64,000 nucleotides of DNA from Parvibaculum sp002684405 (GTDB lineage Bacteria; Pseudomonadota; Alphaproteobacteria; Parvibaculales; Parvibaculaceae), in assembly GCA_965140395.1 (NCBI GenBank), contig OZ223207.1:682001-746000 (forward strand). Reading direction: 5' to 3'. Positions 33,985 to 43,242 of this stretch are shown here, one piece after another. Positions within the stretch are counted from its first letter, which is position 1; the number at the start of each line of letters is the position of its first letter. The translations under genes were made by a program, and so were the position numbers. The notes under the pieces were generated by a model. It saw only the letters and a list, made by a program, of their open reading frames with translations. It was not told the origin of the DNA and did no database searches.

Positions 33985-34779
33985 TTAGCGCGCCGCCAGC
34001 GGGGCGAAGCCCAGATGCATGCCTGCGTCGGTGATGAGCGTTTCGCCGGTGATGTGCTCGCCGCCTTCATCGCAGAAGAAGACCACTGAGGTCGCGATGT
34101 CTTCCGCCATGCCTGCGCGCTGGAGCGGCATGGTCTCTTCCTGCTGCTTCACGATGCGGTCGAAGGTTTCCTGGCCGAAGCGCTCGGAGAACCAGCGCGT
34201 GCCGATGAAGCCGGGGCAGACGGCGTTGACGCGGATTTCCGGCGCCAGCGACCGGGCGAGAGAGAGCGTCATGGTGTTGAGCGCGCCTTTCGAGGCGGCA
34301 TAGGCGATGGAAGAGCCGACGCCGGTGACGCCCGCGATGGACGAGATGTTCACCACCTTGCCCTTGCCGATTTCCTTCATGTGCGGCTCGGCGGCGCGGA
34401 TCATCATGTAGGCGCCGACGACATTCACCTTGTAGATCCAGAGGAAGTCTTCCTCGTTGAGGGCTTCGAGCTTGGCATGGTCGGCGAATTTCGTGCCGCC
34501 TGCATTGTTCACCAGCACATCGACGCGGCCCCATTTGGCAACCGTCTCGGCGACGATGCGGCGGCAATCCTCGTCCTTGCTCACATCGCCCTGGGCCAGC
34601 AGCGTTTCGACGCCGAGCTTCTCGCACTGGCTTTGCGTCTCTTTCGCCTCGGTTTCGCTCTTGGTGTAGTTGATAACGACCTTGCTGCCGCGCTCGGCAA
34701 GTTTCAGCGCGACGGCCGCGCCGAGGCCCGTGGCCGATCCGGTGACGATGGATACCTTGCCGTCCATTGATTTCGACAT
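33985..34779 (-). CDS. Short-chain dehydrogenase/reductase
   Basis: 264 residues from MSKSMDGKV (34779). Cofactor motif VTGSATGLGAA, LVNNAGG, catalytic Ser in NISSIAG and YAASK. NAD(P)(H)-linked oxidation of a hydroxyl is the expected reaction; a basic residue after the Gly-rich loop hints at NADP(H), but this is weak. A longer frame to 34986 overlaps the PilZ gene and is not conserved. Confidence 0.9.
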   Translation of the reverse strand: MSKSMDGKVSIVTGSATGLGAAVALKLAERGSKVVINYTKSETEAKETQSQCEKLGVETLLAQGDVSKDEDCRRIVAETVAKWGRVDVLVNNAGGTKFADHAKLEALNEEDFLWIYKVNVVGAYMMIRAAEPHMKEIGKGKVVNISSIAGVTGVGSSIAYAASKGALNTMTLSLARSLAPEIRVNAVCPGFIGTRWFSERFGQETFDRIVKQQEETMPLQRAGMAEDIATSVVFFCDEGGEHITGETLITDAGMHLGFAPLAAR

Positions 34780-34834
34780 GCTGGCGTCTCCCCTGATGAT
34801 GCGTTTTGCGGGGAGTTTAGAGGCCGAGCGGCGC

Positions 34835-35191
34835 TCAGGTAAGGGGCGGGTTGTTGAAAGCGGCCAGAATGAGCCGGTCGACCACGCGGTCGCGCTTTTC
34901 AGGCGGCATGTCCAGCGCGACGACGGCGTGGCCGTCGGCCGTGTAGCGGGCGGTAAAGCCTTGAGCGAAGCCCACGCCGGGGACATCCAGCGCCATCCGG
35001 GCGCCGAGGGCGGGGAGCGGGGTCACCTCCACAATGGCGCCGCTGGCCGACATTTCATGGATCAAACATTCCGAATCGACGCCCGCGAAGACGATCCGGC
35101 CCTCCAGCCGCGTGGCGATACGGCGATGCAACCGGCGGTTCACCGCCTCCTCGGGCCCGGAAATGTGATCGGTGGGTAATGCTTCAGCCAT
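34835..35191 (-). CDS. PilZ domain protein, single domain
   Basis: 118 residues from the ATG at 35191, with GAAGGAAAAC upstream. The c-di-GMP motif is recognisable as RRLHRRIATRLEGR followed by IHEMSASGAIVEV; the usual Asp of DxSxxG is Glu here, so binding is probable but unproven. No other domain is present, so it may act as a small adaptor. Its frame continues to 35401 without conservation. Confidence 0.78.
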   Translation of the reverse strand: MAEALPTDHISGPEEAVNRRLHRRIATRLEGRIVFAGVDSECLIHEMSASGAIVEVTPLPALGARMALDVPGVGFAQGFTARYTADGHAVVALDMPPEKRDRVVDRLILAAFNNPPLT

Positions 35192-35375
35192 GTTTTCCTT
35201 CCATAGATCAAGGCTAAAGCAGGGGCGGTTGAGGAAGTGTTGCGGTCTGCGGTGTTGCGGTGGGCGCGCTTCGCATTTAAACCTTTGGGCAAAATCGCCA
35301 GAACGTTGATTTGCCGCATTTTCGACCCGCGAAACTGGCTCCATTTTCGCCGAAAATGCCCTAAGGAGGCTCTTT

Positions 35376-35774
35376 ATGGGACAACTGGTTTCCGGCGCCA
35401 CGCGCGACTCGGGTTACGAAAGCAATCCCGATTATCTCATTCGGCTTGCGCCCTCGGGGCTCAAGGTCGAAGTGCGCTTTAACGGCCATGTGATTGCGAA
35501 GACGGAGAAGGCGCTGGAGCTTTTCGAGAGCAACCACGCTCCGGTCCTCTACATTCCGCGCGGCGATGTCGTGTCGGAATATGTCCAGCGCACCGACCAC
35601 TCTTCCTGGTGCCCCTATAAGGGCCGGGCGAGCTACTATGCCGTCCGCACGCCGGAAGGCGAGGTGGAGGATGCCGCCTGGAGCTATGAGGACCCGTTCG
35701 TCCAGATGGCCGACATCCAAGAGATGGTGGCCTTCTATGCGGACAAGGTCGAGATCGTCACCGAGTCGCTCTAG
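35376..35774 (+). CDS. DUF427 domain protein
   Basis: 132 residues starting MGQLVSGATRDSG after AAGGAGG. It contains the family core VRFNGHVIAKTEKALELFE, PVLYIPRGDV, TDHSSWCPYKGRASYYAV and DAAWSYEDPF. DUF427 proteins are small beta-rich proteins of unknown biochemical function. The stop codon forms part of a 13-bp perfect hairpin. Confidence 0.9.
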   Translation: MGQLVSGATRDSGYESNPDYLIRLAPSGLKVEVRFNGHVIAKTEKALELFESNHAPVLYIPRGDVVSEYVQRTDHSSWCPYKGRASYYAVRTPEGEVEDAAWSYEDPFVQMADIQEMVAFYADKVEIVTESL

Positions 35775-35801
35775 GTCGTTTTCACAAGGAAAACGACCTA
35801 G
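35771..35801 (+). terminator. 13-bp perfect hairpin containing the DUF427 stop codon
   Basis: CTAGGTCGTTTTC (35771-35783), loop ACAAG, then GAAAACGACCTAG (35789-35801), followed by TCTTTCG. The TAG stop (35772-35774) is inside the stem. The T-run is weak, so termination efficiency is uncertain. Confidence 0.65.
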
Positions 35802-35923
35802 TCTTTCGAGTGGCGAGCAGATTTTCCCGATCATCCTGAATTGCGTCGCAATTCAAGCTGCCCGGGATCCGCTCGCTGTCAGACGGACAGTTTTTGAACC
35901 AGCCCCTTGGCTGAGGCGAGGCC

Positions 35924-36793
35924 TCAGCTCTGGGGCTGTTTCATGTCTTCCGGCAGGGTGGAGAGGAATTCGTTGATCGTTTCCTCGAAGTCGATCCGCT
36001 TGCCGAGCGAATTCATCGGTCCGGCGGTGAGGCCGCCATCGACGGCGATGGCCTGACCGGTCACGAAGGTCGAGGCGTCGGACGCGAGGAAGAGCGCCGT
36101 TTCGGCAATGTCGTTCGGCAGGCCGGCGCGCGCGATGGGCTGGATCTTCGCCAGACGCGGCTTCATGAATTCCCCGAACTGGTCGGCCACCTGCGTGCCG
36201 AGGCCAAGACCCGATCCGAAGATCGAGGTGGCGATGCCGCCCGGGCAGATCGCGTTGGAGCGGATGTTGAGGGGGGAGAGTTCCAGCACGGCAGAGCGCG
36301 CCAGATGCAGTACCGCCGCCTTGCAGGCCGAATAGACATGCGGCCCGAAGCCCGCCTGAAGGCCCGCCACGGAGGCGGTGGAGATGATGCTGCCGCCGCC
36401 GTTTTTCTTCATTTCCGGCACGGCATATTTGTAGCCGAGGAAAACGCCCTTCAGCAGCACGCCGACCGTTTCGTCGAAGGCATCGCCCATGTCGATTTCA
36501 TGGAGTTCGCCGCCGACGCCGCCGAAACCGGCATTGTTGAAGATGACGTCGAGCTTGCCGTAGCGCTTCACGGCATGTTCGACGAGTGCCTTCACTTCGG
36601 CTTCATGGGCGACATTGGTGCGGCAATAGGAGAAATTGTCTCCAAGCTCGCGCACCATTTCCTCGCCCTTGTGGTCCTGCAGGTCGCCGCAAACGACTTT
36701 CGCGCCTTCCTTCAGGAACAGATCCACCGTGCCGCGGCCAATGCCGCTCGTGCCGCCCGTGATGATGGCGACCTTGCCGTCGAGCCTTCCCAT
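35924..36793 (-). CDS. Short-chain dehydrogenase/reductase
   Basis: 289 residues from MGRLDGKVAIITGG (36793), with a CTGGAGGAAAC site. Motifs TGGTSGIGRG, CGDLQD (acidic residue suggests NAD preference), IFNNAGF, STASVAG and VYSACK. The C-terminal extension after GLTAGPMN is longer than average. It follows the enoyl-CoA hydratase on the same strand by 35 bp, so the two probably act on one acyl-CoA or alcohol intermediate. Confidence 0.9.
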   Translation of the reverse strand: MGRLDGKVAIITGGTSGIGRGTVDLFLKEGAKVVCGDLQDHKGEEMVRELGDNFSYCRTNVAHEAEVKALVEHAVKRYGKLDVIFNNAGFGGVGGELHEIDMGDAFDETVGVLLKGVFLGYKYAVPEMKKNGGGSIISTASVAGLQAGFGPHVYSACKAAVLHLARSAVLELSPLNIRSNAICPGGIATSIFGSGLGLGTQVADQFGEFMKPRLAKIQPIARAGLPNDIAETALFLASDASTFVTGQAIAVDGGLTAGPMNSLGKRIDFEETINEFLSTLPEDMKQPQS

Positions 36794-36828
36794 GTTTCCT
36801 CCAGATTTTTTGTTTGTGTCCCCGGACT

Positions 36829-37623
36829 TTACCGTCCTTTGAACTGGGGTTTTCTTTTTTGCATGAAGGCCGCGCGGCCCTCCGCGTAATCTTCGCTCGA
36901 AAAACACTCCGCGGCGAGGGCTTCGCATTTCGCGCGGTCGAAATTGCCCGGCTCCTTCACCAGTTCGTCGATGATGCGTTTTTCCGCCGTCACGGTGAGC
37001 GGTGCGTTCTCGGCGATCTGCGCACACATGGCGTGGGTGGTCTGTTCGAGGTTTTTCGCTTCCACGCTGCGGTTGATGAGGCCCATCTGCAGGGCTTCGT
37101 CCGCGCTGAACTGGCGGGCGGTGTAGAAGATTTCCTTGGCGAAGGAGGGGCCGACGATTTCGACCAGACGGTGCGTGCCTTCCAGTGGATAGGCAAGGCC
37201 GAGCTTGGCGGCCGGAATGGCGAAGGTGGAGTGATCGGCCGCGATGCGGATATCGCAGGAGAGAGCGATGCCGAGGCCGCCGCCGATGCAATAGCCATGG
37301 ATCATGGCGATGGTGGGCAGTTTCGTTTCCGCGATGGCGGCAAAGGCGCGGCCGGAAATCTCGTCATAGGAATTGACGGCATCGGCGGAGGAGCGGTTCT
37401 CCTCGAATTGCGAAATGTCGGCGCCCGCCACGAAGGCCCGGTCGCCCGCGCCGGTCAGCACCATGACGCGGATATCGGGATCGGCCTCGAAATCGGCGAC
37501 GATCTCCGGGATCGCCTTCCACATATCCAGCGTGACCGCGTTCATCCGCAGGGGATTGTTGAAGATCATCCACCCGATATGGGCTTCCTTCTTCACGATC
37601 ATCTCGGGCGTGGGGGACGACAT
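36829..37623 (-). CDS. Enoyl-CoA hydratase/isomerase family protein
   Basis: 264 residues. Oxyanion segments DRAFVAGADISQFEE and GYCIGGGLGIALSCDIR. The first catalytic Glu position is Ala (IPAAKLGL), while the second Glu is present in FAKEIFYT, so it may be an isomerase or hydrolase variant and not a true hydratase. The C-terminus ends in the common FMQKRKPQFKGR. Upstream of the SDR at 35924 in a probable two-gene operon. Confidence 0.9.
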   Translation of the reverse strand: MSSPTPEMIVKKEAHIGWMIFNNPLRMNAVTLDMWKAIPEIVADFEADPDIRVMVLTGAGDRAFVAGADISQFEENRSSADAVNSYDEISGRAFAAIAETKLPTIAMIHGYCIGGGLGIALSCDIRIAADHSTFAIPAAKLGLAYPLEGTHRLVEIVGPSFAKEIFYTARQFSADEALQMGLINRSVEAKNLEQTTHAMCAQIAENAPLTVTAEKRIIDELVKEPGNFDRAKCEALAAECFSSEDYAEGRAAFMQKRKPQFKGR

Positions 37624-37706
37624 GGGAGACCTCGCTCAATTTTCCGGCCCAAAGGGCATAGCCGCCGCGGGAGCCGGTTGCAACCGGGGAGGGGGTGGTC
37701 AAAAAC

Positions 37707-37791
37707 GTCATGGCCCGGCTTGTCCGGGCCATCCACGCCTTTGGATTTTGGAGGAAAGACGTGGATGCCCCGCATAAAGCGGGGCATGACG
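37707..37791. repeat. 85-bp paired-hairpin intergenic repeat, family A, copy 2
   Basis: Same order as 981-1065: GTCATGGCCCGG hairpin, centre, then GCCCCGC-ATAAA-GCGGGGC hairpin, ending CATGACG. It differs mainly in the centre and in compensated arm bases. It lies between the hydratase start and the sulfatase stop. Confidence 0.85.
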
Positions 37792-37801
37792 TCGTTCTCA
37801 G

Positions 37802-39340
37802 CTACACCGCGGCGACATATTCCAGCTTGTCTTCGCGGACGGGCGGCAGGTGGTCTTTCAGGTCTGCCAGCAGGTCCGATTTCAGCGAGGCATGGGCCGG
37901 GTCGTCCCAGAGGTTGCGCCACTGGCGCGGGTCTTCCTTCAGGTCGTAAAGCTCGCCTTCGGTGCCGTCATAGATGGTGCCGGGCAGGTAGGCGGTGATG
38001 GTGTAGCCGTCGCGGTGGATGGTGCGCAGGTTTACCGTGGTGCCGTCCACATGTTTGCAGTCCCATTCGGTGAAGACACGCTCGCGGCCCTGTTTGTCGG
38101 CCTGCGCATCGGTGAGCGGGAGCGGCTGGCCCTGCATCCAGTCCGGCACGTCGAGGCCGGCGATCTCGCAGAAGGTGGGGGCGAGGTCCACCTGACCGAC
38201 GGGCTTCGATACCGCGCCGGGCGCGACGCCCGCCGATTTCGCGGGGCGCCAGATGAAGGGCAGGCGCATCAGCGCGTCGACGTGATAGGGCCCCTTGAAG
38301 AGGAGGCCGTATTCGCCCTGAAACTCGCCATGGTCGGTGGTGAAGATCACATCCACATCGTCGCCCCAGCCGCGCGCCTCGATATGCGCCATGACTTTTG
38401 CAACCGCCTCGTCGATCAGTTCGTTTTCGACATGAGTGAAGGCGTTGATCTCCTGCACCTGATCGGCGGTCATGTCGCAGGGACGGAACTCCGGCGGCGC
38501 TTCGAAATTCGTCACGCGCTCGCCCGTGTAATATTCCATCCAGTGGCGCGGCTTGCCTTTGAGGATGTCCTCGATCTTTTCCTTCGAGCCCGGATAGAAA
38601 TCGGGCAGGGGCGTTTCCTTCCACGGATGGCGGCTGAGTTCCGATTGCGGCGGATCCCAGGGATGGTGCGGGTCGGGGAAGGACATCCAGCAGAACCAGT
38701 CATCGTCAGCCTGCAGACTATCGAGCCATGCGACGGTGCGGTCGGCGACCCAATCGGTGTGATAGTGCTCGCGGGAGATGGGGTTGTAGTGAAGCTGGCA
38801 GCCGCCCGTTTCGCCGCCGCCCGCCGCGTTCACCTGAAACTTGTCGTCGAGGTTCTGATAGAAGCCCTTCAGCCCTTCCGGGTCGTGCTTCTTCATCCAT
38901 TCATTGTAGTGAAGGATGAGCGGGGAATGCGTGGCGAGTTCCATGTGGTCGAAGCCGCGATGGGGGCCGTATTCGCCGATCCGCGCCATGCGGTTTTCAT
39001 AGAACTTCAATTCCAGATCGAGAAACGGCTCGAAATGCGCCTTGCCGATGAGCGAGGTCTTGTAGCCCTTCCTGTCATGCAGTTCCGCCGCGACGCTGGG
39101 GGCGTCGGCGGGCAGCGGCACGCCGTTCATCCAGACGCCATGGGTCGAGACATATTGCCCCGTAATCATGGTGGAGCGGGCGGGCATGCAGACGACGTTC
39201 TGGTTATGCGCGCGGGAATAGTTGATGCCTTCCGCCGCCAGCCTGTCGATGGCGGGCGTGCGGGCCACCTTGTTGCCGTTCGCGCCGATGGCGTCGAAGC
39301 GCATCTGGTCCGTGGTGATGAAAAGTATCTTGCGGCCCAT
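37802..39340 (-). CDS. Sulfatase (formylglycine-dependent, alkaline-phosphatase superfamily)
   Basis: 512 residues. Metal Asp10/11 lie in FITTDQMRFDAIG. The formylglycine site is Cys51 in VCMPARSTMITG, the C-x-P-x-R pattern. Further metal ligands are in FTTDHGEFQGEYG. No signal peptide, so a cytoplasmic enzyme resembling choline sulfatase and phosphonate monoester hydrolases. It needs a maturase (sulfatase-modifying factor or anSME), which is not in the window. ATG at 39340 with GAGGAGGAC. Substrate unknown. Confidence 0.92.
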   Translation of the reverse strand: MGRKILFITTDQMRFDAIGANGNKVARTPAIDRLAAEGINYSRAHNQNVVCMPARSTMITGQYVSTHGVWMNGVPLPADAPSVAAELHDRKGYKTSLIGKAHFEPFLDLELKFYENRMARIGEYGPHRGFDHMELATHSPLILHYNEWMKKHDPEGLKGFYQNLDDKFQVNAAGGGETGGCQLHYNPISREHYHTDWVADRTVAWLDSLQADDDWFCWMSFPDPHHPWDPPQSELSRHPWKETPLPDFYPGSKEKIEDILKGKPRHWMEYYTGERVTNFEAPPEFRPCDMTADQVQEINAFTHVENELIDEAVAKVMAHIEARGWGDDVDVIFTTDHGEFQGEYGLLFKGPYHVDALMRLPFIWRPAKSAGVAPGAVSKPVGQVDLAPTFCEIAGLDVPDWMQGQPLPLTDAQADKQGRERVFTEWDCKHVDGTTVNLRTIHRDGYTITAYLPGTIYDGTEGELYDLKEDPRQWRNLWDDPAHASLKSDLLADLKDHLPPVREDKLEYVAAV

Positions 39341-39499
39341 AGCGTCCTCCTCGCGTGCCAGCTTCGTTCGGGAGGCTAATGTATGGCATTAACAGAAGCG
39401 CAACAAGGAAGGCCCGGGGCGAGGGGGTGTTTTTCGGCAGCTATTTCAAATGGTTATAGAAACTATTCCATGCGCTGATATTCACCCGCTGCATGCCGC

Positions 39500-40306
39500 T
39501 CAGATTACGCCGCCGGTCAGAAACGAGATCATGTCCGGGAAGGCCTGCTTGTCCTGCAGCATGAAGAGGTGGCCGCCTTCGTAGAATTTAAGCTCGGCAT
39601 GGGGGATGCGGGAGACCATTTTCTCCTGCGTTTCGGGCCGCGCAATGCCGTCATATCTGCCGGCACAGATGAGGGTGGGGGAGCGGATGTCGCTCAAGCG
39701 GTCCCAGGTGTCGTGCTGCGCGCGGGCCTCAAGCTGGCGGCGCTGGCCCATTGCGTGACCCGGCTCGTCGGCGAAAGGATCGGCGGCGGCCATGGCGACG
39801 AGCTGTTCATAGGTGTCGGGATTGGCCTTCGCCCAGGCTTCGTCATGCCGGGTGTCCGAAATCGGGATCATGTGGCGGGCGCGCTCCTCGCGCGTCATTT
39901 CCTGCAATTCATGCAGCGGGTAGGAGGCGCCGCCCTCACCGCCGGGCGAGGTGCAGGCGAGCACCATCGCCTCGACCGCATGCGGGTGCGTGATCGCCAG
40001 TTCCTGCGCCACCATGCCGCCGAAGGAGACGCCGATCACCATGGCCGACTGCCAGCCGATGGCGTTCATCAGGTTCACCGCATCCTCGGCATATTGGGCC
40101 ATGGAATAGGGCTCATCCGGTTTCGCGGTCTGGCCGAGGCCGCGCTGGTCATAGGCCAGCGTGTCGAAATGCTTGGGGAGGGGGCCGTCCATGACATTGG
40201 GCTTGTTGCGCAGATCGCCGCCCGTCCCGGAGATGAAGAGGAGGCGGGGCCCCTCTCCGGCGCGCTCATAGTGGATTTCGATATCTCCGGCCTTCACGAT
40301 GGGCAT
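39500..40306 (-). CDS. Alpha/beta hydrolase
   Basis: 268 residues starting MPIVKAGDIEIHYERAG behind GAGGA. LFISGTGGDLRNKP is the oxyanion region, LAYDQRGLGQTAKPDEPYSMAQYAEDA is typical of the 3-oxoadipate enol-lactonase/epoxide hydrolase group, the nucleophile is in VIGVSFGGMVAQE, and Asp and His occur in AGRYDGIARPE and EGGHLFMLQD. Lies downstream of the sulfatase on the same strand but 159 bp away from its start. Confidence 0.9.
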   Translation of the reverse strand: MPIVKAGDIEIHYERAGEGPRLLFISGTGGDLRNKPNVMDGPLPKHFDTLAYDQRGLGQTAKPDEPYSMAQYAEDAVNLMNAIGWQSAMVIGVSFGGMVAQELAITHPHAVEAMVLACTSPGGEGGASYPLHELQEMTREERARHMIPISDTRHDEAWAKANPDTYEQLVAMAAADPFADEPGHAMGQRRQLEARAQHDTWDRLSDIRSPTLICAGRYDGIARPETQEKMVSRIPHAELKFYEGGHLFMLQDKQAFPDMISFLTGGVI

Positions 40307-40497
40307 GTCTTTTCCTCAAATTCACGTCGCGGCGGGGCAGGGGTCAGTTCTTCTATTGAACTCGTTTCCCTGCCCCCTATGTGTTAATCTCACAGCAATC
40401 TGCGCCATGCTTCGGTGAGGCGCAAAGCGGCATTTCGCGCCCCGAACCTGTCATGGACAAGACGTTCAGGGGAATGGCCAGAGGGAAGGGTCGAGCC

Positions 40498-41340
40498 ATG
40501 TCTAAGCCGGCTGAAAGGGAAAACGCCAAGCAGAACCTTGCCGTGTGCGACCCGGTATGGGAGCGCGTGCGCGAGGAAGCCTCGGAGATGGCGTCGGGCG
40601 AACCGATTCTCGCCAGTTTCCTTTACGCGACCATTCTCAATCACCGCACCTTCAACGATGCGCTGTCCTATCACCTCGCGCAGAAGCTGGGGAATGACGA
40701 AGTGCATTCCATGCAGCTTCGTGAGCTGTTCGACGAAGCGCTGAAGGCGGATGCCTCGATCGGCGAAAGCACGCGGGCCGATGTCGTTGCCTATTACGAG
40801 CGCGACCCGGCCTGCAGCACCTATATCCAGCCCATCCTCTACTTCAAGGGCTTCCATGCGCTCCAGTCCTACCGCGTGGCGCATTGGCTGTGGGGGCAGG
40901 GGCGCAAGGCCATCGCGCTTTTCCTGCAGAACCGGATTTCCGATCTCTTCGCCGTGGATATTCATCCGGCGGCGCGGCTCGGTCGTGGCATTTTCATCGA
41001 CCACGCAACCGGCATCGTGATCGGCGAGACGGCCGTGGTGGGCGACGACGTGTCCATGCTGCATCACGTGACGCTGGGCGGTACCGGCAAGGAGCAGGGC
41101 GACCGTCACCCCAAGGTCGGGCGCGGCGTGCTCATCAGCGTGGGCGCCAAGGTGCTCGGCAATATCCAGATCGGCGAATTCAGCCGCATCGGCGCGGGCA
41201 GCGTGGTGCTGCATGACGTGCCGGAAGGCTGCACGGCGGTGGGCGTGCCTGCGAAGATCGTGGGTTGCGCGGGCTGCGACAAGCCGAGCCACGCCATGGA
41301 CCATGTCATCTCGGAAGCGGATGAAGGGTCGGGGCAGTAG
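40498..41340 (+). CDS. cysE: Serine O-acetyltransferase
   Basis: Acetylates serine for cysteine synthesis. 280 residues from the ATG at 40498 after GGGAAGGG. The N-terminal helical domain (EPILASFLYATILNH) is followed by left-handed beta-helix hexapeptides with DIHPAARLGRGIFIDHATGIVIGE (catalytic His), HHVTLGGTGKEQGDRHPKVG and ending in VGVPAKIVG. The C-terminal tail after residue 255 is slightly extended. No cysK nearby. Confidence 0.95.
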   Translation: MSKPAERENAKQNLAVCDPVWERVREEASEMASGEPILASFLYATILNHRTFNDALSYHLAQKLGNDEVHSMQLRELFDEALKADASIGESTRADVVAYYERDPACSTYIQPILYFKGFHALQSYRVAHWLWGQGRKAIALFLQNRISDLFAVDIHPAARLGRGIFIDHATGIVIGETAVVGDDVSMLHHVTLGGTGKEQGDRHPKVGRGVLISVGAKVLGNIQIGEFSRIGAGSVVLHDVPEGCTAVGVPAKIVGCAGCDKPSHAMDHVISEADEGSGQ

Positions 41341-41375
41341 GCGGTTACGGCCAGTCCTGAAATCAATTTCTTGTT

Positions 41376-41460
41376 GTCACCCCGGGCTTGTCCCGGGGGC
41401 CTGGGCCTCTTGCTTCTGTGTCTGTCGCCCCTGGATCCCGGCATAAAGCCGGGATGACAG
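41376..41460. repeat. 85-bp paired-hairpin intergenic repeat, family A/B hybrid
   Basis: Outer ends GTCACC and GATGACAG. Hairpins CCCGGG/CCCGGG and ATCCCGGC-ATAAA-GCCGGGAT. The second hairpin keeps the ATAAA loop of family A while the first resembles family B. It lies between the convergent cysE and the FAD oxidase. Confidence 0.75.
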
Positions 41461-41474
41461 TAAAGAGAATGCCG

Positions 41475-42767
41475 CTAGCCCGGCAGGCGGTCCTTCATCG
41501 CATACCAGAGCATGCCGGCGACGAGGCCCGGATAGCGCAGTAGCGTGCCGCCCGGGAATTTCGGCGTTTTGAGATTGGCCATCCAGTCGAAGCGTTCGGC
41601 CTGTCCGGCGACGGCTTCGGCGACCAGCTTGCCGCCCAGCGTCGCCATGTTGATGCCCTGTCCCGAATAGCCATGCGCATAGATGAGGTTCGGCGCGAGC
41701 CGGCCGAAATGCGGCATGCGCTTCAGCGTGATGGCGAGCGTGCCGCCCCAGGCATAGTCGATGCGGATATCCTTGAACTGCGGGAAGGCGAGCGACATCG
41801 GCTTCCTGACGAAGCCCGCAATGTCCTTCGGGAAGTTGGGCGAGTAGTTTTCGCCGCCGCCGAAGAGCAGGCGGTTGTCGGCGGAAAGACGGTAATAGTC
41901 GATGACGAATTTCGTGTCCTGAACGCAGACGTCGTCGCGAATGAGCTTGCGCGCATCGGCGTCGCTCAAGGGTTCGGTCGCGACGATGAAATTGTTGATG
42001 GGCATGATCATGCCCGCGACGCGCGGTTCCAGCTTGCCCAGATAGCCGTTGCAGGCCAGCACGACATGCGGCGCCGTGACCGAGCCCTTGTCCGTCTTCA
42101 CGATGGCGGGATCGGTGTGGCTGATGTCCACCACGCGGGATTGCTCGTGGATCGTCACGCCCAGCGAACGCGCGGCGCGGGCGAGACCCAGTGCGTAATT
42201 GAGCGGGTGGAGATGCGCGCCGCCCATATCGAGATTGCCGCCCCAATAGCGGTCGGTGTCGACCATGCCGCGGATCTCGTCGCGCGGGACATAACGGATC
42301 TGGTCGTAGCCGTATTTGTCCTGCATGTGAGCGGCTTCGTCTTTCAGCCACTCCGCATCGCCTTTCTTCCAGGCGGCATGCAGCACGCCGGGTTTCAGGT
42401 CGCACTGGATGTCATGGCGCTCGATGAGGCCCTTGACGGTCGCGACGCTGTCTTTCGCCAGTTCCCAGAGGCGGGCGGCCCATTCGTCGCCCAGTTCCTT
42501 TTCCAGCGTTTCCTGATCGTGGCGCTGGCCGGTACCGAGCTGGCCGCCATTGCGGCCCGAGGCGCCGAAGCCGACGCGCTCGGCCTCCAGAAGGGTGACG
42601 GCATAGCCGCGCTCGGCCAGATGGATTGCTGCCGACAGGCCGGTATAGCCCGCGCCGACGATGCAGACATCGGCCTTTTCGTCGCCCATGAGGGGGCTTA
42701 CGGGCTCGATACCGTTTGCCGTGGCGACGTAATAGGAGTTGGCGGGGTAGCCGGCAGCGTCTGTCAT
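41475..42767 (-). CDS. FAD-dependent oxidoreductase, PuuB/gamma-glutamylputrescine oxidase-like
   Basis: 430 residues. The dinucleotide motif is VCIVGAGYTGLSAAIHLAERG at about residue 34, followed by FGASGRNGGQLGTG, the DAO/PuuB signature. The C-terminal FAD contact is GYSGQGINMATLGGKL. It oxidises an amine; the specific substrate (gamma-glutamylputrescine or another N-alkyl amino compound) cannot be read from sequence. A small ABM-like gene lies 33 nt upstream on the same strand. Confidence 0.9.
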   Translation of the reverse strand: MTDAAGYPANSYYVATANGIEPVSPLMGDEKADVCIVGAGYTGLSAAIHLAERGYAVTLLEAERVGFGASGRNGGQLGTGQRHDQETLEKELGDEWAARLWELAKDSVATVKGLIERHDIQCDLKPGVLHAAWKKGDAEWLKDEAAHMQDKYGYDQIRYVPRDEIRGMVDTDRYWGGNLDMGGAHLHPLNYALGLARAARSLGVTIHEQSRVVDISHTDPAIVKTDKGSVTAPHVVLACNGYLGKLEPRVAGMIMPINNFIVATEPLSDADARKLIRDDVCVQDTKFVIDYYRLSADNRLLFGGGENYSPNFPKDIAGFVRKPMSLAFPQFKDIRIDYAWGGTLAITLKRMPHFGRLAPNLIYAHGYSGQGINMATLGGKLVAEAVAGQAERFDWMANLKTPKFPGGTLLRYPGLVAGMLWYAMKDRLPG

Positions 42768-42800
42768 GGGATCAACGAGATTTGTGAATGGGTGAAGCCA

Positions 42801-43076
42801 TTATAGCTCCACAATCTCGTCTTTTCGGTCATCGGCGTAAATGTCGCAGAGGTCGAGGCTGGCTTCCCAGGGGGCGCTGTCCGTCACCTCGTCCATCGCC
42901 TCCTTGTCGGCCCATTCCGTGCGATAGACGACCTTGCCGTCTTCTTCCTTCAATTCGACGCTTATGAAGCCATCCGGCGCGTTACGGTCCAGTTCGCGCT
43001 CCTTATAGGCGCGGAGCTGGGTCAGGATGCTGTCCGGCTGGTCGGTTTCGAAGGTGATGATGAGTGCGACGGCCAT
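42801..43076 (-). CDS. Small ferredoxin-like/ABM-like protein
   Basis: 91 residues beginning MAVALIITFETDQPD. The pattern of strands (ALIITFE, GFISVELKEEDGKVVYRTEW, ASLDLCDIYADD) suggests a dimeric alpha+beta barrel like antibiotic-biosynthesis monooxygenase domains, but no catalytic motif is clear. Same strand as the FAD oxidase and 33 nt upstream of it, so probably cotranscribed. Confidence 0.7.
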   Translation of the reverse strand: MAVALIITFETDQPDSILTQLRAYKERELDRNAPDGFISVELKEEDGKVVYRTEWADKEAMDEVTDSAPWEASLDLCDIYADDRKDEIVEL

Positions 43077-43242
43077 GGGTCCTCTGTCTCTGCTCTTTCA
43101 TGGAAAGCTCTTTATTGAGCGCTTTCGGGCTCTATAGCACGGCTTGGCGTCGTTTTCTCGATTGGAAGCGGCGCGTGCGCGGGCCACAATGAGGGAAAGC
43201 TCAATAAGAGAAAAATCCTCGGAACATAAGAAGGAGACAGGG

